From NCBI GenBank assembly GCA_016191785.1, contig JACPVJ010000140.1, forward strand, positions 1 to 48,680: a DNA stretch of 48,680 nucleotides, given 5' to 3'. The notes under the pieces are model-generated. The model searched no databases and was not told the origin of the DNA. It saw only the letters and a program-made list of their open reading frames with translations. The translations under genes were made by a program, and so were the position numbers. Origin of the DNA: Myxococcales bacterium (GTDB taxonomy: Bacteria > Myxococcota_A > Polyangia > Polyangiales > Polyangiaceae). Shown in pieces: positions 39,918 to 47,249 of this stretch; the stretch's first letter is position 1, and every line of letters starts with the position of its first letter.

Positions 39918-42071
39918 TCAGGGGACCTCCCAAGCTCGGCCGCCTTCGCCCTCATCCGCGCAGGTGTAGCGGCAGCTCGCACAGCAGCAGTTCGGTTGGT
40001 ACTCGGTGGTGATGCAGCGCAGCTGTCCTACGATCACCTCCATACACTCGGCGGTTGCCGCGCACGGGTTCGTATTGGTGCAGGCCGCCCCGACCGGCAT
40101 CGGGGTGCCGCCACAGTGGCTCTGACCGGCCACGATGGTGCAGACGTCACCGGCCGTGCACGCGTTGCCGTCATTGCAGGTGGGCCCCGCCACGGGCGTG
40201 TGGGTGCAACCGCCGTTGGCGGTGCAGGCGTCGGCGGTGCAGGGATTGGCGTCATCGCAGGCGGCCACGCCCGCGCAGAACCCGCTCGCGTTGCAGGCGT
40301 CGTACGACGTGCAGGGGTTCGAGTCGTCACAGCTCGTTTGCTGCGGCGCGCCGGTGCAGACGGAATTGATGCAGGTGGCATTCACGAGACAGGGGTCTCC
40401 GCACGACCCGCTGACGGCCGTGTACACGCAGCTGCCGGCGACCAGGCTGTCGGCCGTGCAAGGGTTGTAGTCCTCGCAGCGCTGAGGATCGTTGCTTGGG
40501 TCGACCACGAGGATCACGCTGTGGCACGCGCCCCCGCACGCCGCGCTCAGGCCGCCGGAGCTCTGGACGTATACGGGCCCGCCGACCTGCGTCCAGCGCG
40601 CGTCGTCCACCGTCACCGAGGCAAGGCCGTACGGATAGTTGACGCAGGGCGCCACGCCTTGGTCGTTCGAGGTCTCGAAGCCGATCCACTGCGTGGACTC
40701 CTGATATCCGGTGACCGCGGCTCGCACGCGGACTCCCGCTCGCAGCGTGCCATTCGAGTCCTTGACCGTGATCGACATGCAGTCGATGTGGTCGTTGAGG
40801 CTCCAGACGAAGGCCCACCAGGAGAAGTGCGTCACGTCGGCGACCCATGCCCTCTGCGTGGTCGTTCCCGTCGCGAGCTGCACGGTCCCGGCGCCCTCCT
40901 GCCGCCAGACCCCGGCGGTGGCGTCGTACCACCACGCCGGGATCGCCGTGCCAATCGCGAGGTCTTGCGCGACGGCCGGCAACGGCAGCTCGATGCGCGC
41001 CGTTCTTCCGGGCGCGATCTTCAGCGGCGCTCCGTCCTGGGTGAGCCGCACCTCGGCCATGCCCAGGGGCGCGAGCGGGACCTCTGCGCCACCCGCTGTG
41101 ACGCCCACGAGCGGGCCCGGCGCCGCGGACAACGCGGGCGTGGTCGGATCCAGCGGAGTCACCGCGACGTCGATGCTCCCAGTCACCGGATTGCCCTGGC
41201 TGTCCGTCACGCCGCTTGCCGGGAGCGTCACGGAGGTCCCGCTCTGGCTCACGGTGGCCCCAGCCGAGACGGGCACCGTGGCGGGCGGCGGGGTCGCGAG
41301 CACGCGGACGCTTGCCGTGACGTCGACGCCGGGAGTGGCCGTCGCGACGACGGTCGACGGCGCATACCCCGCGGCCGTCACCTCGGCGACGAACCTGCCG
41401 GGGGCGACGTTGTCGAAGTGCACGCGCCCCTGAGCATCGCTCGCAAGCTGGAGCGCGCCGATGGCGACCTTGGCCTGCGCGAGGGGCTGCTCGGCGACAT
41501 CGAGCACCCGCAACGTCACTGGCGCCAGCACGGGCACTGCGTTCTTGGCGATCCGGAAGCGGATGGGCAGCGTCGCGCCGTCGACGAGTGGGATGCTGTC
41601 CGTGCTCTGCACGTTCTTGATGCCCTTGTTGGCGACCACCGCCACGTCTGCGAAGCCGAGCTGCCGAGCCCCGAGCGTCACCCGGATCCGGAACAGGTCA
41701 CCCGGGACCACCCCGCCGGTGTGCCAGTCGACCCCGAAGAAATGGCCCTTGGGATCGACGCGCAGGCGCGCGCCTCCCGTGCCGTCGGTCCGCGAGAACG
41801 TGGCGAGCGAGCCGATGATCTGCCCGGAGTCCGACAGGCGATCGATGCGCACGACGGGCTGCAGCCGAGGCTCCAGCTCGAAGGCAACCTTCGGGTCCGG
41901 CACCATGGGCGGCAGGAACACGAACCCCTGCATGCCCTGGTTGTTGACCTGGTCCGAGACCACGAGCGCCCGATCCGACCCGCTGGGCGCCGGCTCGTCG
42001 TTGGCACAGCCGCCGTGCGCGGCAAGGGCGATGGCGCACACACTGAGGGTGGACCACTTGATGGCTGACAT
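39918..42071 (-). CDS. Surface lipoprotein with Ig-like/FAM171-like domains and C-terminal Cys-rich repeats
   Basis: The product has 717 residues. The ATG at 42071 follows AAGGAAAG; lipobox AHGGC (Cys22). The N-terminal part (about 30-180) is beta-rich. Next is a carboxypeptidase-regulatory-like repeat (about 180-260, VLDVAEQPLAQAKVAIGALQ...GYAPSTVVATA). A domain follows that resembles the FAM171/CILP ectodomain (about 260-440: TVSQSGTSVTLPASGVTDSQ, APLGMAEVRL, IPAWWYDATAGVWRQEG, THFSWW). The last 190 residues are Cys-rich repeats of the form CxDxNPCTxDxC...GxC (CEDYNPCTADS, CDDSNPCTSYDAC, CDDANPCTADAC, CNDGNACTAGDVC). It probably forms an exposed structural or adhesive protein. It is divergent from the luxR gene at 42231. 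Confidence 0.83.
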   Translation of the reverse strand: MSAIKWSTLSVCAIALAAHGGCANDEPAPSGSDRALVVSDQVNNQGMQGFVFLPPMVPDPKVAFELEPRLQPVVRIDRLSDSGQIIGSLATFSRTDGTGGARLRVDPKGHFFGVDWHTGGVVPGDLFRIRVTLGARQLGFADVAVVANKGIKNVQSTDSIPLVDGATLPIRFRIAKNAVPVLAPVTLRVLDVAEQPLAQAKVAIGALQLASDAQGRVHFDNVAPGRFVAEVTAAGYAPSTVVATATPGVDVTASVRVLATPPPATVPVSAGATVSQSGTSVTLPASGVTDSQGNPVTGSIDVAVTPLDPTTPALSAAPGPLVGVTAGGAEVPLAPLGMAEVRLTQDGAPLKIAPGRTARIELPLPAVAQDLAIGTAIPAWWYDATAGVWRQEGAGTVQLATGTTTQRAWVADVTHFSWWAFVWSLNDHIDCMSITVKDSNGTLRAGVRVRAAVTGYQESTQWIGFETSNDQGVAPCVNYPYGLASVTVDDARWTQVGGPVYVQSSGGLSAACGGACHSVILVVDPSNDPQRCEDYNPCTADSLVAGSCVYTAVSGSCGDPCLVNATCINSVCTGAPQQTSCDDSNPCTSYDACNASGFCAGVAACDDANPCTADACTANGGCTHTPVAGPTCNDGNACTAGDVCTIVAGQSHCGGTPMPVGAACTNTNPCAATAECMEVIVGQLRCITTEYQPNCCCASCRYTCADEGEGGRAWEVP

Positions 42072-42194
42072 TGCGCTTTCCTTGCTTGAACCGTGCGTCG
42101 ACGCTCGGCGGGCATCCGCCCGAAAGCTCGAACAGCCCCGCGACCATGGCCCGGCGGCCTCGCCGGCGAAACGTCAGCAGATGCAGACGTCCAG

Positions 42195-42223
42195 TTGCAG
42201 GAACCGCGGCGCTCTCATAGCGT
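42195..42223 (+). promoter_or_regulatory. Putative promoter of the luxR-type gene
   Basis: TTGCAG (42195-42200) and TAGCGT (42218-42223) are separated by 17 bp. The -10 ends 7 nt before the GTG at 42231, and no ribosome binding site is seen. The rest of the 159-bp divergent gap (42072-42230) shows no other clear signal. Confidence 0.4.
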
Positions 42224-42230
42224 GCCTGGG

Positions 42231-43241
42231 GTGGGGGACGCGAGCACACACCCAGAGGACGTCGCCCGGGCGGCGCTGGGTGAGCTCTGGACGGCCCCGC
42301 ATGCCTACGCGAGGGTCGCGGAGATCCTGCGCCAGATGTTCCCCGCCGCGGGGATGGGCTCGGTGTACGACTGGACCCCCGAGGGGGCGCTGGGCGAGTG
42401 CGGGCACACCCTCGACCGCAGCGGCGTGGGGTGGGGCGCGCTCCGAGTTGCGAGCGACGACATCACCGACGCGCTCTCGTCCATCGCAGGTCGGCTGTAC
42501 TCACCGACGCCGAGCTCGGATCCGTTCAGAAACCGGGCGGTGACCACCGGCGAGCTGTTCCGCGACCACGACCCGCTACTCTTGGAGTGCACGCGCACCC
42601 TCTTCAAGCCGCTCGGACAGCACTACCAGCTTCGGCTCATGATCTACGAGCGGGGGCGGCGTCATGCTCTGGCGGCCCTCGGCAAGGAGGAGCGCGGGGG
42701 GGACTTCACGCGCCAGGACGCGGCGCGACTCGACTCGGTGTCGAGAGCCCTTCGAGATGCGCTGGCGGCGGCGCGCGCCCTCGGCCTCGTGCCCGCGGGA
42801 AACACCGCGATCGGGCAGGTCCTGGACGCGTTCGATGCGCCCGCGTTCCTGACGACGCAGACCGGAGCGATCGCGCACGCGAACCCCGCGGCCCGCGCCG
42901 GCTACCCGCGCCGTCCGGGGTGGCTGAACGCGGTGCTGCGCTCGCCGCAGCGGCACCTGCAAACCGCCGCCGTGACCCGCGTCGATCACGAGGGCAGGAG
43001 CCTGTTCCTGGTGATCCCGCGTCGCACGCCGGCACCGGCTGGAGACTCGGCGCTGCCGCCCAGCCTCGCGCGCATCGCCGCGCTCGCCGTCGCGGGGCTG
43101 TCGGACAAGGAGATCGCGGGCGCTCTCGGCGTGCCGCTGCCCACCGTGCGCACGTACATGGGGCGGATCTACAAGACCCTCCGCGTGCACAGCCGCCTCG
43201 GCTTGGCGGCGGCGCTCCGGGGGCAGCGGAACGAGGGGTGA
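42231..43241 (+). CDS. LuxR-type helix-turn-helix regulator
   Basis: The product has 336 residues from the GTG at 42231 (GTG 42222 would add 3). The C-terminal 55 residues form the LuxR/GerE domain: LARIAALAVAGLSDKEIAGALGVPLPTVRTYMGRIYKTL. The N-terminal 270 residues may hold a GAF/PAS-like sensor (FRDHDPLLLECTRTLF, HYQLRLMIYERGRRHALAALG, and a PAS-like GQVLDAFDAPAFLTTQTGAIAHANPAA), a layout seen in stand-alone LuxR regulators that sense small molecules. The last 17 codons and 15 bp beyond the stop are repeated 2.4 kb downstream (45571-45634). It may regulate the divergent surface lipoprotein. Confidence 0.87.
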   Translation: MGDASTHPEDVARAALGELWTAPHAYARVAEILRQMFPAAGMGSVYDWTPEGALGECGHTLDRSGVGWGALRVASDDITDALSSIAGRLYSPTPSSDPFRNRAVTTGELFRDHDPLLLECTRTLFKPLGQHYQLRLMIYERGRRHALAALGKEERGGDFTRQDAARLDSVSRALRDALAAARALGLVPAGNTAIGQVLDAFDAPAFLTTQTGAIAHANPAARAGYPRRPGWLNAVLRSPQRHLQTAAVTRVDHEGRSLFLVIPRRTPAPAGDSALPPSLARIAALAVAGLSDKEIAGALGVPLPTVRTYMGRIYKTLRVHSRLGLAAALRGQRNEG

Positions 43242-43259
43242 GGGCGGGGCGGGCTCGGC
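43195..43259 (+). repeat. 65-bp direct repeat, left copy (luxR 3' end)
   Basis: Matches 45571-45634 with two substitutions and one single-base gap. It covers the last codons of the luxR-type gene and 18 bp after its stop. Here it is part of an intact gene, so this is probably the original copy. Confidence 0.85.
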
Positions 43260-43262
43260 CCG

Positions 43263-43850
43263 TCAGAGCCGCGATTCCGCGCTCTCCAGCCGGAGGAGTG
43301 CTTCGGTCCGGTAGAGCCCGGGGAGGCCGGCCGCGACTGCCCGGTAGCGAGCCGCCAGCTTGCGACGCGCCTCTGGGTCCCGCTCGCCCTCGAGCGAAGC
43401 CAGCTGGCGCTCGAGCTGGTTCGTGATCGGCTTGCGCTCGAGGGCTCCGGACAGCAGGTGCAAGCGCCGCCCGAACTCCCGCGCCATCACCACCGCGCGA
43501 TCCCGTCCGAGGACCGACTGCAGCCGAACAACGGCTGCGCCGCCATGTTGGTAGTCCTCGGGGCGAACCTCACCGCGCGCGCGCGCGTCGTTCTCGAGCG
43601 TGCCGAGGTAGCGAGTGAGGTCCGCTTCGCTCGTGACGGCTGCGGCTCGGGGGTCCGGCGCCGCCGGGGCGGCGCGAGGGAGCTTCGCTTCGGTCGGTGC
43701 GGCTGGGTCGACGCGAACGACCACGGTGGGCTGCACGGCCGCGGCCGAGCCCGCAGGGGCGCGCGACTTCGATGGCCGCGCGGGACCCAGCGCGAGCCAG
43801 GCCCCTGCGGCGATCGGAACGACGAGCAGCGCGAGAACGTAACGACGCAT
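43263..43850 (-). CDS. Single-span membrane or secreted protein of unknown function
   Basis: The product has 195 residues from the ATG at 43850 (GAGG upstream). The N-terminus MRRYVLALLVVPIAAGAWLAL is either an uncleaved anchor or a signal peptide. A Pro/Ala-rich spacer (about 25-75) leads to a helical domain (about 80-195) rich in Arg and Glu, with ERKPITNQLERQLASLEGE and AESRL at the C-terminus. No family recognised. It is 8 bp downstream of the secreted-protein gene on the same strand, so they form an operon. The pair is bracketed by the 65-bp direct repeat. Confidence 0.7.
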   Translation of the reverse strand: MRRYVLALLVVPIAAGAWLALGPARPSKSRAPAGSAAAVQPTVVVRVDPAAPTEAKLPRAAPAAPDPRAAAVTSEADLTRYLGTLENDARARGEVRPEDYQHGGAAVVRLQSVLGRDRAVVMAREFGRRLHLLSGALERKPITNQLERQLASLEGERDPEARRKLAARYRAVAAGLPGLYRTEALLRLESAESRL

Positions 43851-43858
43851 GGCTGGCC

Positions 43859-45376
43859 TCAGTTCACGCCGCTCGCAGAGCCGCGGACGCCGCTCTCGCT
43901 GTAGTGAGACTCGTAGCAATTCTGCTGCGCGCCCCAGCTCCAGGATTGGGTCTGGCACTGATAGGGGTAGTCGTCCCCGTCGCTGTAGGCCGCGACGGCG
44001 ATTGATGCGTCGGCTGAGATCGACGCACCCTTTGCGTCCGCGACGTCGAGCGAGATATGCGCGCTCGACGTCATCGGCCAGGCTTCGCCGAACACGCTGT
44101 GTCCGGCGTTGTTCCGCGAGTAGTAATAGTAGATCCCGTCGTAGCTGTTCCAGGACTTCTGGTAGTTGCTCGAAAAGTAGGTGACGTCTCCAGCGTACTT
44201 GTGGGTGAAAGCGATAGCCTGCCCAGCCCCGCCATGCGAGTAGGACACGATGTACACGATTGTGTACGTGGTCGGATCGAACCGGTAAACACGGTTCTCC
44301 GTGTAGTCGCCCGAGCCCCAGCTCGAGTCCGGCGTCACATCGGCCAGCTCGAAGGAGCCGACGAGCGCGTCATCGGCCAGATGCTTGATCGACACTTGGG
44401 TCAGGGGGAAGGAAAGCGCCGCCGGGCGCTGGCCCGACAGGTAAGAGGACTGATGCCAGCCTTTGTTGTCCCATACCGAGGTCCAATCCATCTCCGAGCG
44501 GTACGTCCCGTCGTCCACGCGGTACCAGCCCGCCGACATTCCAGAAGAGCTGTACTGGTAGCTGGCGGCGCTCGCAGACCAGTAGAACGGAACGTCGTTG
44601 CTCGCGATCTGAATCGAGCCGGTGACCGAGTTGTTCGTCGTGTCCCAGTCGGCGGGCACCACGTCCGTGACCCGCACTTCGAGCGCATGCGTCCCGACGG
44701 CGCTGAAGGAAGGCGTGAACGCACAGCTCACGGCGCTCCCGCCGTCCACGTAGATCCCGTCCGCACGGTCGATCTCTGCGCCGTCGACGAACAGCACGCA
44801 GTTGGCGCGCGCGCCGACGTCGCCGTTCGTCTCGAGCACCGTGGCCGCGATGTTCACCGGCGCTCCCACCGTCGCTTGCTTGGGAGAGTCGAGACCTCTC
44901 GCGACTAGATCCGGGCGAAGCTTCACGTTTCCGGTGACGGTCACGACGTCGGTGCGCTTCCCGTCGATCCCAGTCACGTTGGCCTGGGTCTGGACCGGCT
45001 GCCCGCGATGCAGCTCATCGAAGGTGTACGCGACGGAGCCTCCGCCTGTGAGGCTCGGGTAGTTCTTCGCCCAGGCCACCTCACCGAGACCGTCGAACGT
45101 CTTGAACTGGACCTTGGCGATGTTGCCCGGAGCGCTCGCTCCCGAGTCGAGCTCGCCGGTCGTGACGTCGAATACCGTCTTGCCGTCCTTGGCAAGCAGC
45201 GCGCGGGTCGCGAGCCTCGCGTTTCCCGAGCGACCGGTGGCTGCGCTCGGGGTCTTCACCCGGTAGGGCTGCGTGTTCGGCAGAAGCGTCGGTCCGGCCC
45301 CGGCAGCCGTCGCGCTCACCAGAAGCGCCGCCGAGCCGGCCAAGGTCATTTGTGCGCGTAGATCTCGTTGTTTCAT
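43859..45376 (-). CDS. Secreted beta-rich protein with CARDB-like domain
   Basis: The product has about 505 residues. The ATG at 45376 follows AGAAGGA; a GTG one codon earlier is an alternative. Signal peptide MKQRDLRAQMTLAGSAALLVSATAAGAG. A beta-rich N-terminal region is followed by a CARDB-like adhesion domain (about 150-255: RPDLVARGLDSPKQATVG, IAATVLETNGDVGARANCVLF, VGTHALEVRVTD, WDTTNNSVTG). The C-terminal half is unusually rich in Tyr, Ser and Trp (SSGDYTENRVYRF, SYDGIYYYYSRNN, YPYQCQTQSWSWG). Probably an exported binding protein; ligand unknown. It is the first gene of a two-gene unit. Confidence 0.78.
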   Translation of the reverse strand: MKQRDLRAQMTLAGSAALLVSATAAGAGPTLLPNTQPYRVKTPSAATGRSGNARLATRALLAKDGKTVFDVTTGELDSGASAPGNIAKVQFKTFDGLGEVAWAKNYPSLTGGGSVAYTFDELHRGQPVQTQANVTGIDGKRTDVVTVTGNVKLRPDLVARGLDSPKQATVGAPVNIAATVLETNGDVGARANCVLFVDGAEIDRADGIYVDGGSAVSCAFTPSFSAVGTHALEVRVTDVVPADWDTTNNSVTGSIQIASNDVPFYWSASAASYQYSSSGMSAGWYRVDDGTYRSEMDWTSVWDNKGWHQSSYLSGQRPAALSFPLTQVSIKHLADDALVGSFELADVTPDSSWGSGDYTENRVYRFDPTTYTIVYIVSYSHGGAGQAIAFTHKYAGDVTYFSSNYQKSWNSYDGIYYYYSRNNAGHSVFGEAWPMTSSAHISLDVADAKGASISADASIAVAAYSDGDDYPYQCQTQSWSWGAQQNCYESHYSESGVRGSASGVN

Positions 45377-45460
45377 CACGTCCTTCTCCCCTCGCGGTGT
45401 TCGCGAGTGTCGCCTGCTGTGCGTGACCCATCCCTACACGGTTGCAGCGCCGCTGGGATT

Positions 45461-45482
45461 CGCATGGTCATGCGGTCGCATG
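45461..45482. repeat. CGCATG inverted/direct repeat cluster
   Basis: CGCATG (45461), its reverse complement CATGCG (45469) after GT, and CGCATG again (45477). The three 6-mers repeat at 8-bp steps. It lies 85-106 bp before the secreted-protein start and may be an operator. Confidence 0.45.
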
Positions 45483-45506
45483 AACGTGAGCGTGTCATCC
45501 ACCGAC

Positions 45507-45531
45507 GCTAGCGCGATGCTGGCGCGCTAGC
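45507..45531. repeat. 9-bp perfect inverted repeat hairpin
   Basis: GCTAGCGCG (45507-45515) and CGCGCTAGC (45523-45531) are perfect reverse complements with a 7-nt loop. No T-run on either side. It lies 40 bp left of the repeated luxR 3' end, close to the right boundary of the bracketed two-gene segment. Confidence 0.6.
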
Positions 45532-45570
45532 CCGAGGGCGTTGCGCGCCCCGCCGTCGGTGATCAGCTGC

Positions 45571-45634
45571 GCCTCAGCTTGGCGGCGGCGCTCCGGGCGC
45601 AGCGGAACGAGGGGTGAGGCGGGGCGGGCTCGGC
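45571..45634 (+). repeat. 65-bp direct repeat, right copy (orphan luxR 3' end)
   Basis: Copy of 43195-43259 in the same orientation. Its frame reads LSLAAALRAQRNEG then a stop, as in the luxR product, but upstream bases do not encode a LuxR domain and reach a stop codon at 45528. It is therefore a 3' gene remnant. Confidence 0.85.
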
Positions 45635-45783
45635 GGGCGAGCTTGTATACATTTGCGGACGTCGACAAAGACCGAGCGTGCCTCGACGATGGGGGCAGTG
45701 TTCCGTCATCCGACGTCAATCTTGCCCGGGACTAGCAGGGGCGTGCGCGCGTGCTCAGCCCGCACGAGGGCGCGGAGCACGCC

Positions 45784-47238
45784 GTGACCGGTCCTATCGC
45801 ACCCGGGCAGATCCTGCTCGACAAGTACGAGGTCGAGCGGATCATCGGCCAGGGCGGGATGGGCGTGGTCGTGGCGGCGATGCATCTGCAGCTGCGGCGG
45901 CGAGTCGCCATCAAGTTCCTTCTGCCGGAGATGCTGCGAAACCCGGAGGTAGTGGCTCGTTTTCTTCGAGAAGCCCGAGCCGCCGCGATGCTCGAGAGTC
46001 ATCACGTGGCCAAAGTGATCGACGTGGGGGCTTTGCCCGACGGCGTTCCGTTCATGGTGATGGAGTTCCTCACCGGCATGGATCTGGCCTCGCTCGTGGC
46101 GCAGCGGGGTCAGGTGCCAGTGCAAGAGGCGGTCGAGCACGTGCTCGAGGCCTGCGACGCGATCGCGGAGGCGCATCGCGCGGGGATCGTCCATCGCGAT
46201 CTGAAACCGTCCAATCTGTTCTTGGCCACCCGCGGCGACGGCAGCACCACGGTGAAGGTGCTGGACTTCGGAATATCGAAGCTGCTGTCTGCGACCGGCA
46301 GCGTGGCGCTGACGAGCGACGCTGCGGTGATGGGGTCGCCCACCTACATGGCGCCGGAGCAGATCAAGTCCGCGAAGGGCGTCGATGCGCGTGCGGACAT
46401 CTGGGGGCTGGGCGTCGTGCTGTACGAGCTGCTGGCGGGCGGCGTCGCCTTCGGGGGAACCGAGTACCACGAGGTGCTCGCGAAAGTGCTGCTCGAGGCG
46501 CCGCCTTCGCTCTCGCAGCGGCGTGCGGACATCCCGCCGGAGCTCGAGACGATCGTGCTGCGCTGCCTCGAGAAGGACCCCGAAAAGCGCTTTCCCACGG
46601 TGGCGGCACTGGCACTCGCGCTCGGTCCGTTCGCTGCCGAGCAGGCCGACCGCCAAACGCTGGAGCGGCTCCACCCGCCGCCGGAGCCCGTGGCAGGCCA
46701 GGCAGCCGTGAGCTCCGTGGGGCTGGACGCGCCGCGGCCGCCGGCGATGTCGAGCACCAACGTCGGCGTTGCCGCGAGCTCACCTACCGTCGGGTTCGAG
46801 CCGAGAGCACCTCGACCCCGCGGCATCCTCATCGTTGGGTCGGTGACCGCCCTGGCGCTGGTGGTGGGCGTGGGCGCGGTCTGGGCAAGTTGGGGCAGCT
46901 CGTCGGCTTCCGCAGTGGGAGTCGCGTCGGGCACCGCCAGCGCTGCCACCGGCGGCGCCGTCCCCTCGGAAACCCTCGTCCCGCCGGCGTCGCAGCCCGA
47001 CGCTGGTGATCGGCCGCCCGCGGCGCCGGACGCGTCTTCCGAGAAAGCGGAACCGGCGGCGGCGGAGCGACGAGCCGCGGCCCCGCCCGTGGCGCGGACC
47101 CGCGACGCGAAGCGCCCAGGCGGGGATCCAGCGCCAGCACCGCCGGACAAGAAGATACCGGCCACCACCGCGGAAGCAGCGCCGGTTCCACCGGCGAGCA
47201 CTTCAAAGAAGAGCCCGTTGGATGTGGCAATCAAGTGA
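45784..47238 (+). CDS. PknB-type Ser/Thr protein kinase with one transmembrane segment
   Basis: The product has 484 residues from the GTG at 45784 (GGAG 6 nt upstream); a GTG at 45751 would add 11. The kinase domain (about 15-290) is complete: Gly loop GQGGMG (22-27), Lys44 in VAIK, HRDLKPSN (137-144), DFG (161-163), MGSPTYMAPEQ and the DIWGLGVVLYELL segment. A juxtamembrane region leads to one membrane helix (about 345-368, GILIVGSVTALALVVGVGAVWA) and an extracytoplasmic Ala/Pro-rich tail of about 115 residues without a sensor fold. It probably signals cell-envelope state by phosphorylating cytoplasmic partners. A PEGA protein gene follows after 11 bp. Confidence 0.94.
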   Translation: MTGPIAPGQILLDKYEVERIIGQGGMGVVVAAMHLQLRRRVAIKFLLPEMLRNPEVVARFLREARAAAMLESHHVAKVIDVGALPDGVPFMVMEFLTGMDLASLVAQRGQVPVQEAVEHVLEACDAIAEAHRAGIVHRDLKPSNLFLATRGDGSTTVKVLDFGISKLLSATGSVALTSDAAVMGSPTYMAPEQIKSAKGVDARADIWGLGVVLYELLAGGVAFGGTEYHEVLAKVLLEAPPSLSQRRADIPPELETIVLRCLEKDPEKRFPTVAALALALGPFAAEQADRQTLERLHPPPEPVAGQAAVSSVGLDAPRPPAMSSTNVGVAASSPTVGFEPRAPRPRGILIVGSVTALALVVGVGAVWASWGSSSASAVGVASGTASAATGGAVPSETLVPPASQPDAGDRPPAAPDASSEKAEPAAAERRAAAPPVARTRDAKRPGGDPAPAPPDKKIPATTAEAAPVPPASTSKKSPLDVAIK

Positions 47239-47249
47239 GGGAGATGTGA

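Larger units (their letters stand above)
45377..45783. other. 407-bp intergenic region with structured repeats
   Basis: Divergent gap between the secreted-protein gene and the kinase gene. In order: the ribosome binding site of the minus gene; CGCATG-GT-CATGCG (45461-45474) followed by another CGCATG (45477-45482); a 9-bp stem hairpin (45507-45531); the 65-bp repeat copy (45571-45634); an AT-rich TTGTATACAT (45643-45652) containing the palindrome TGTATACA and a possible -10 (TATACA) for the kinase; and about 100 bp of unmarked leader. I see no gene here. Confidence 0.6.

Noticed and set aside
45541..45735. Small open frame across the orphan luxR 3' end
   Set aside because: Reads the repeat in another frame, is Arg-rich and has no start signal.
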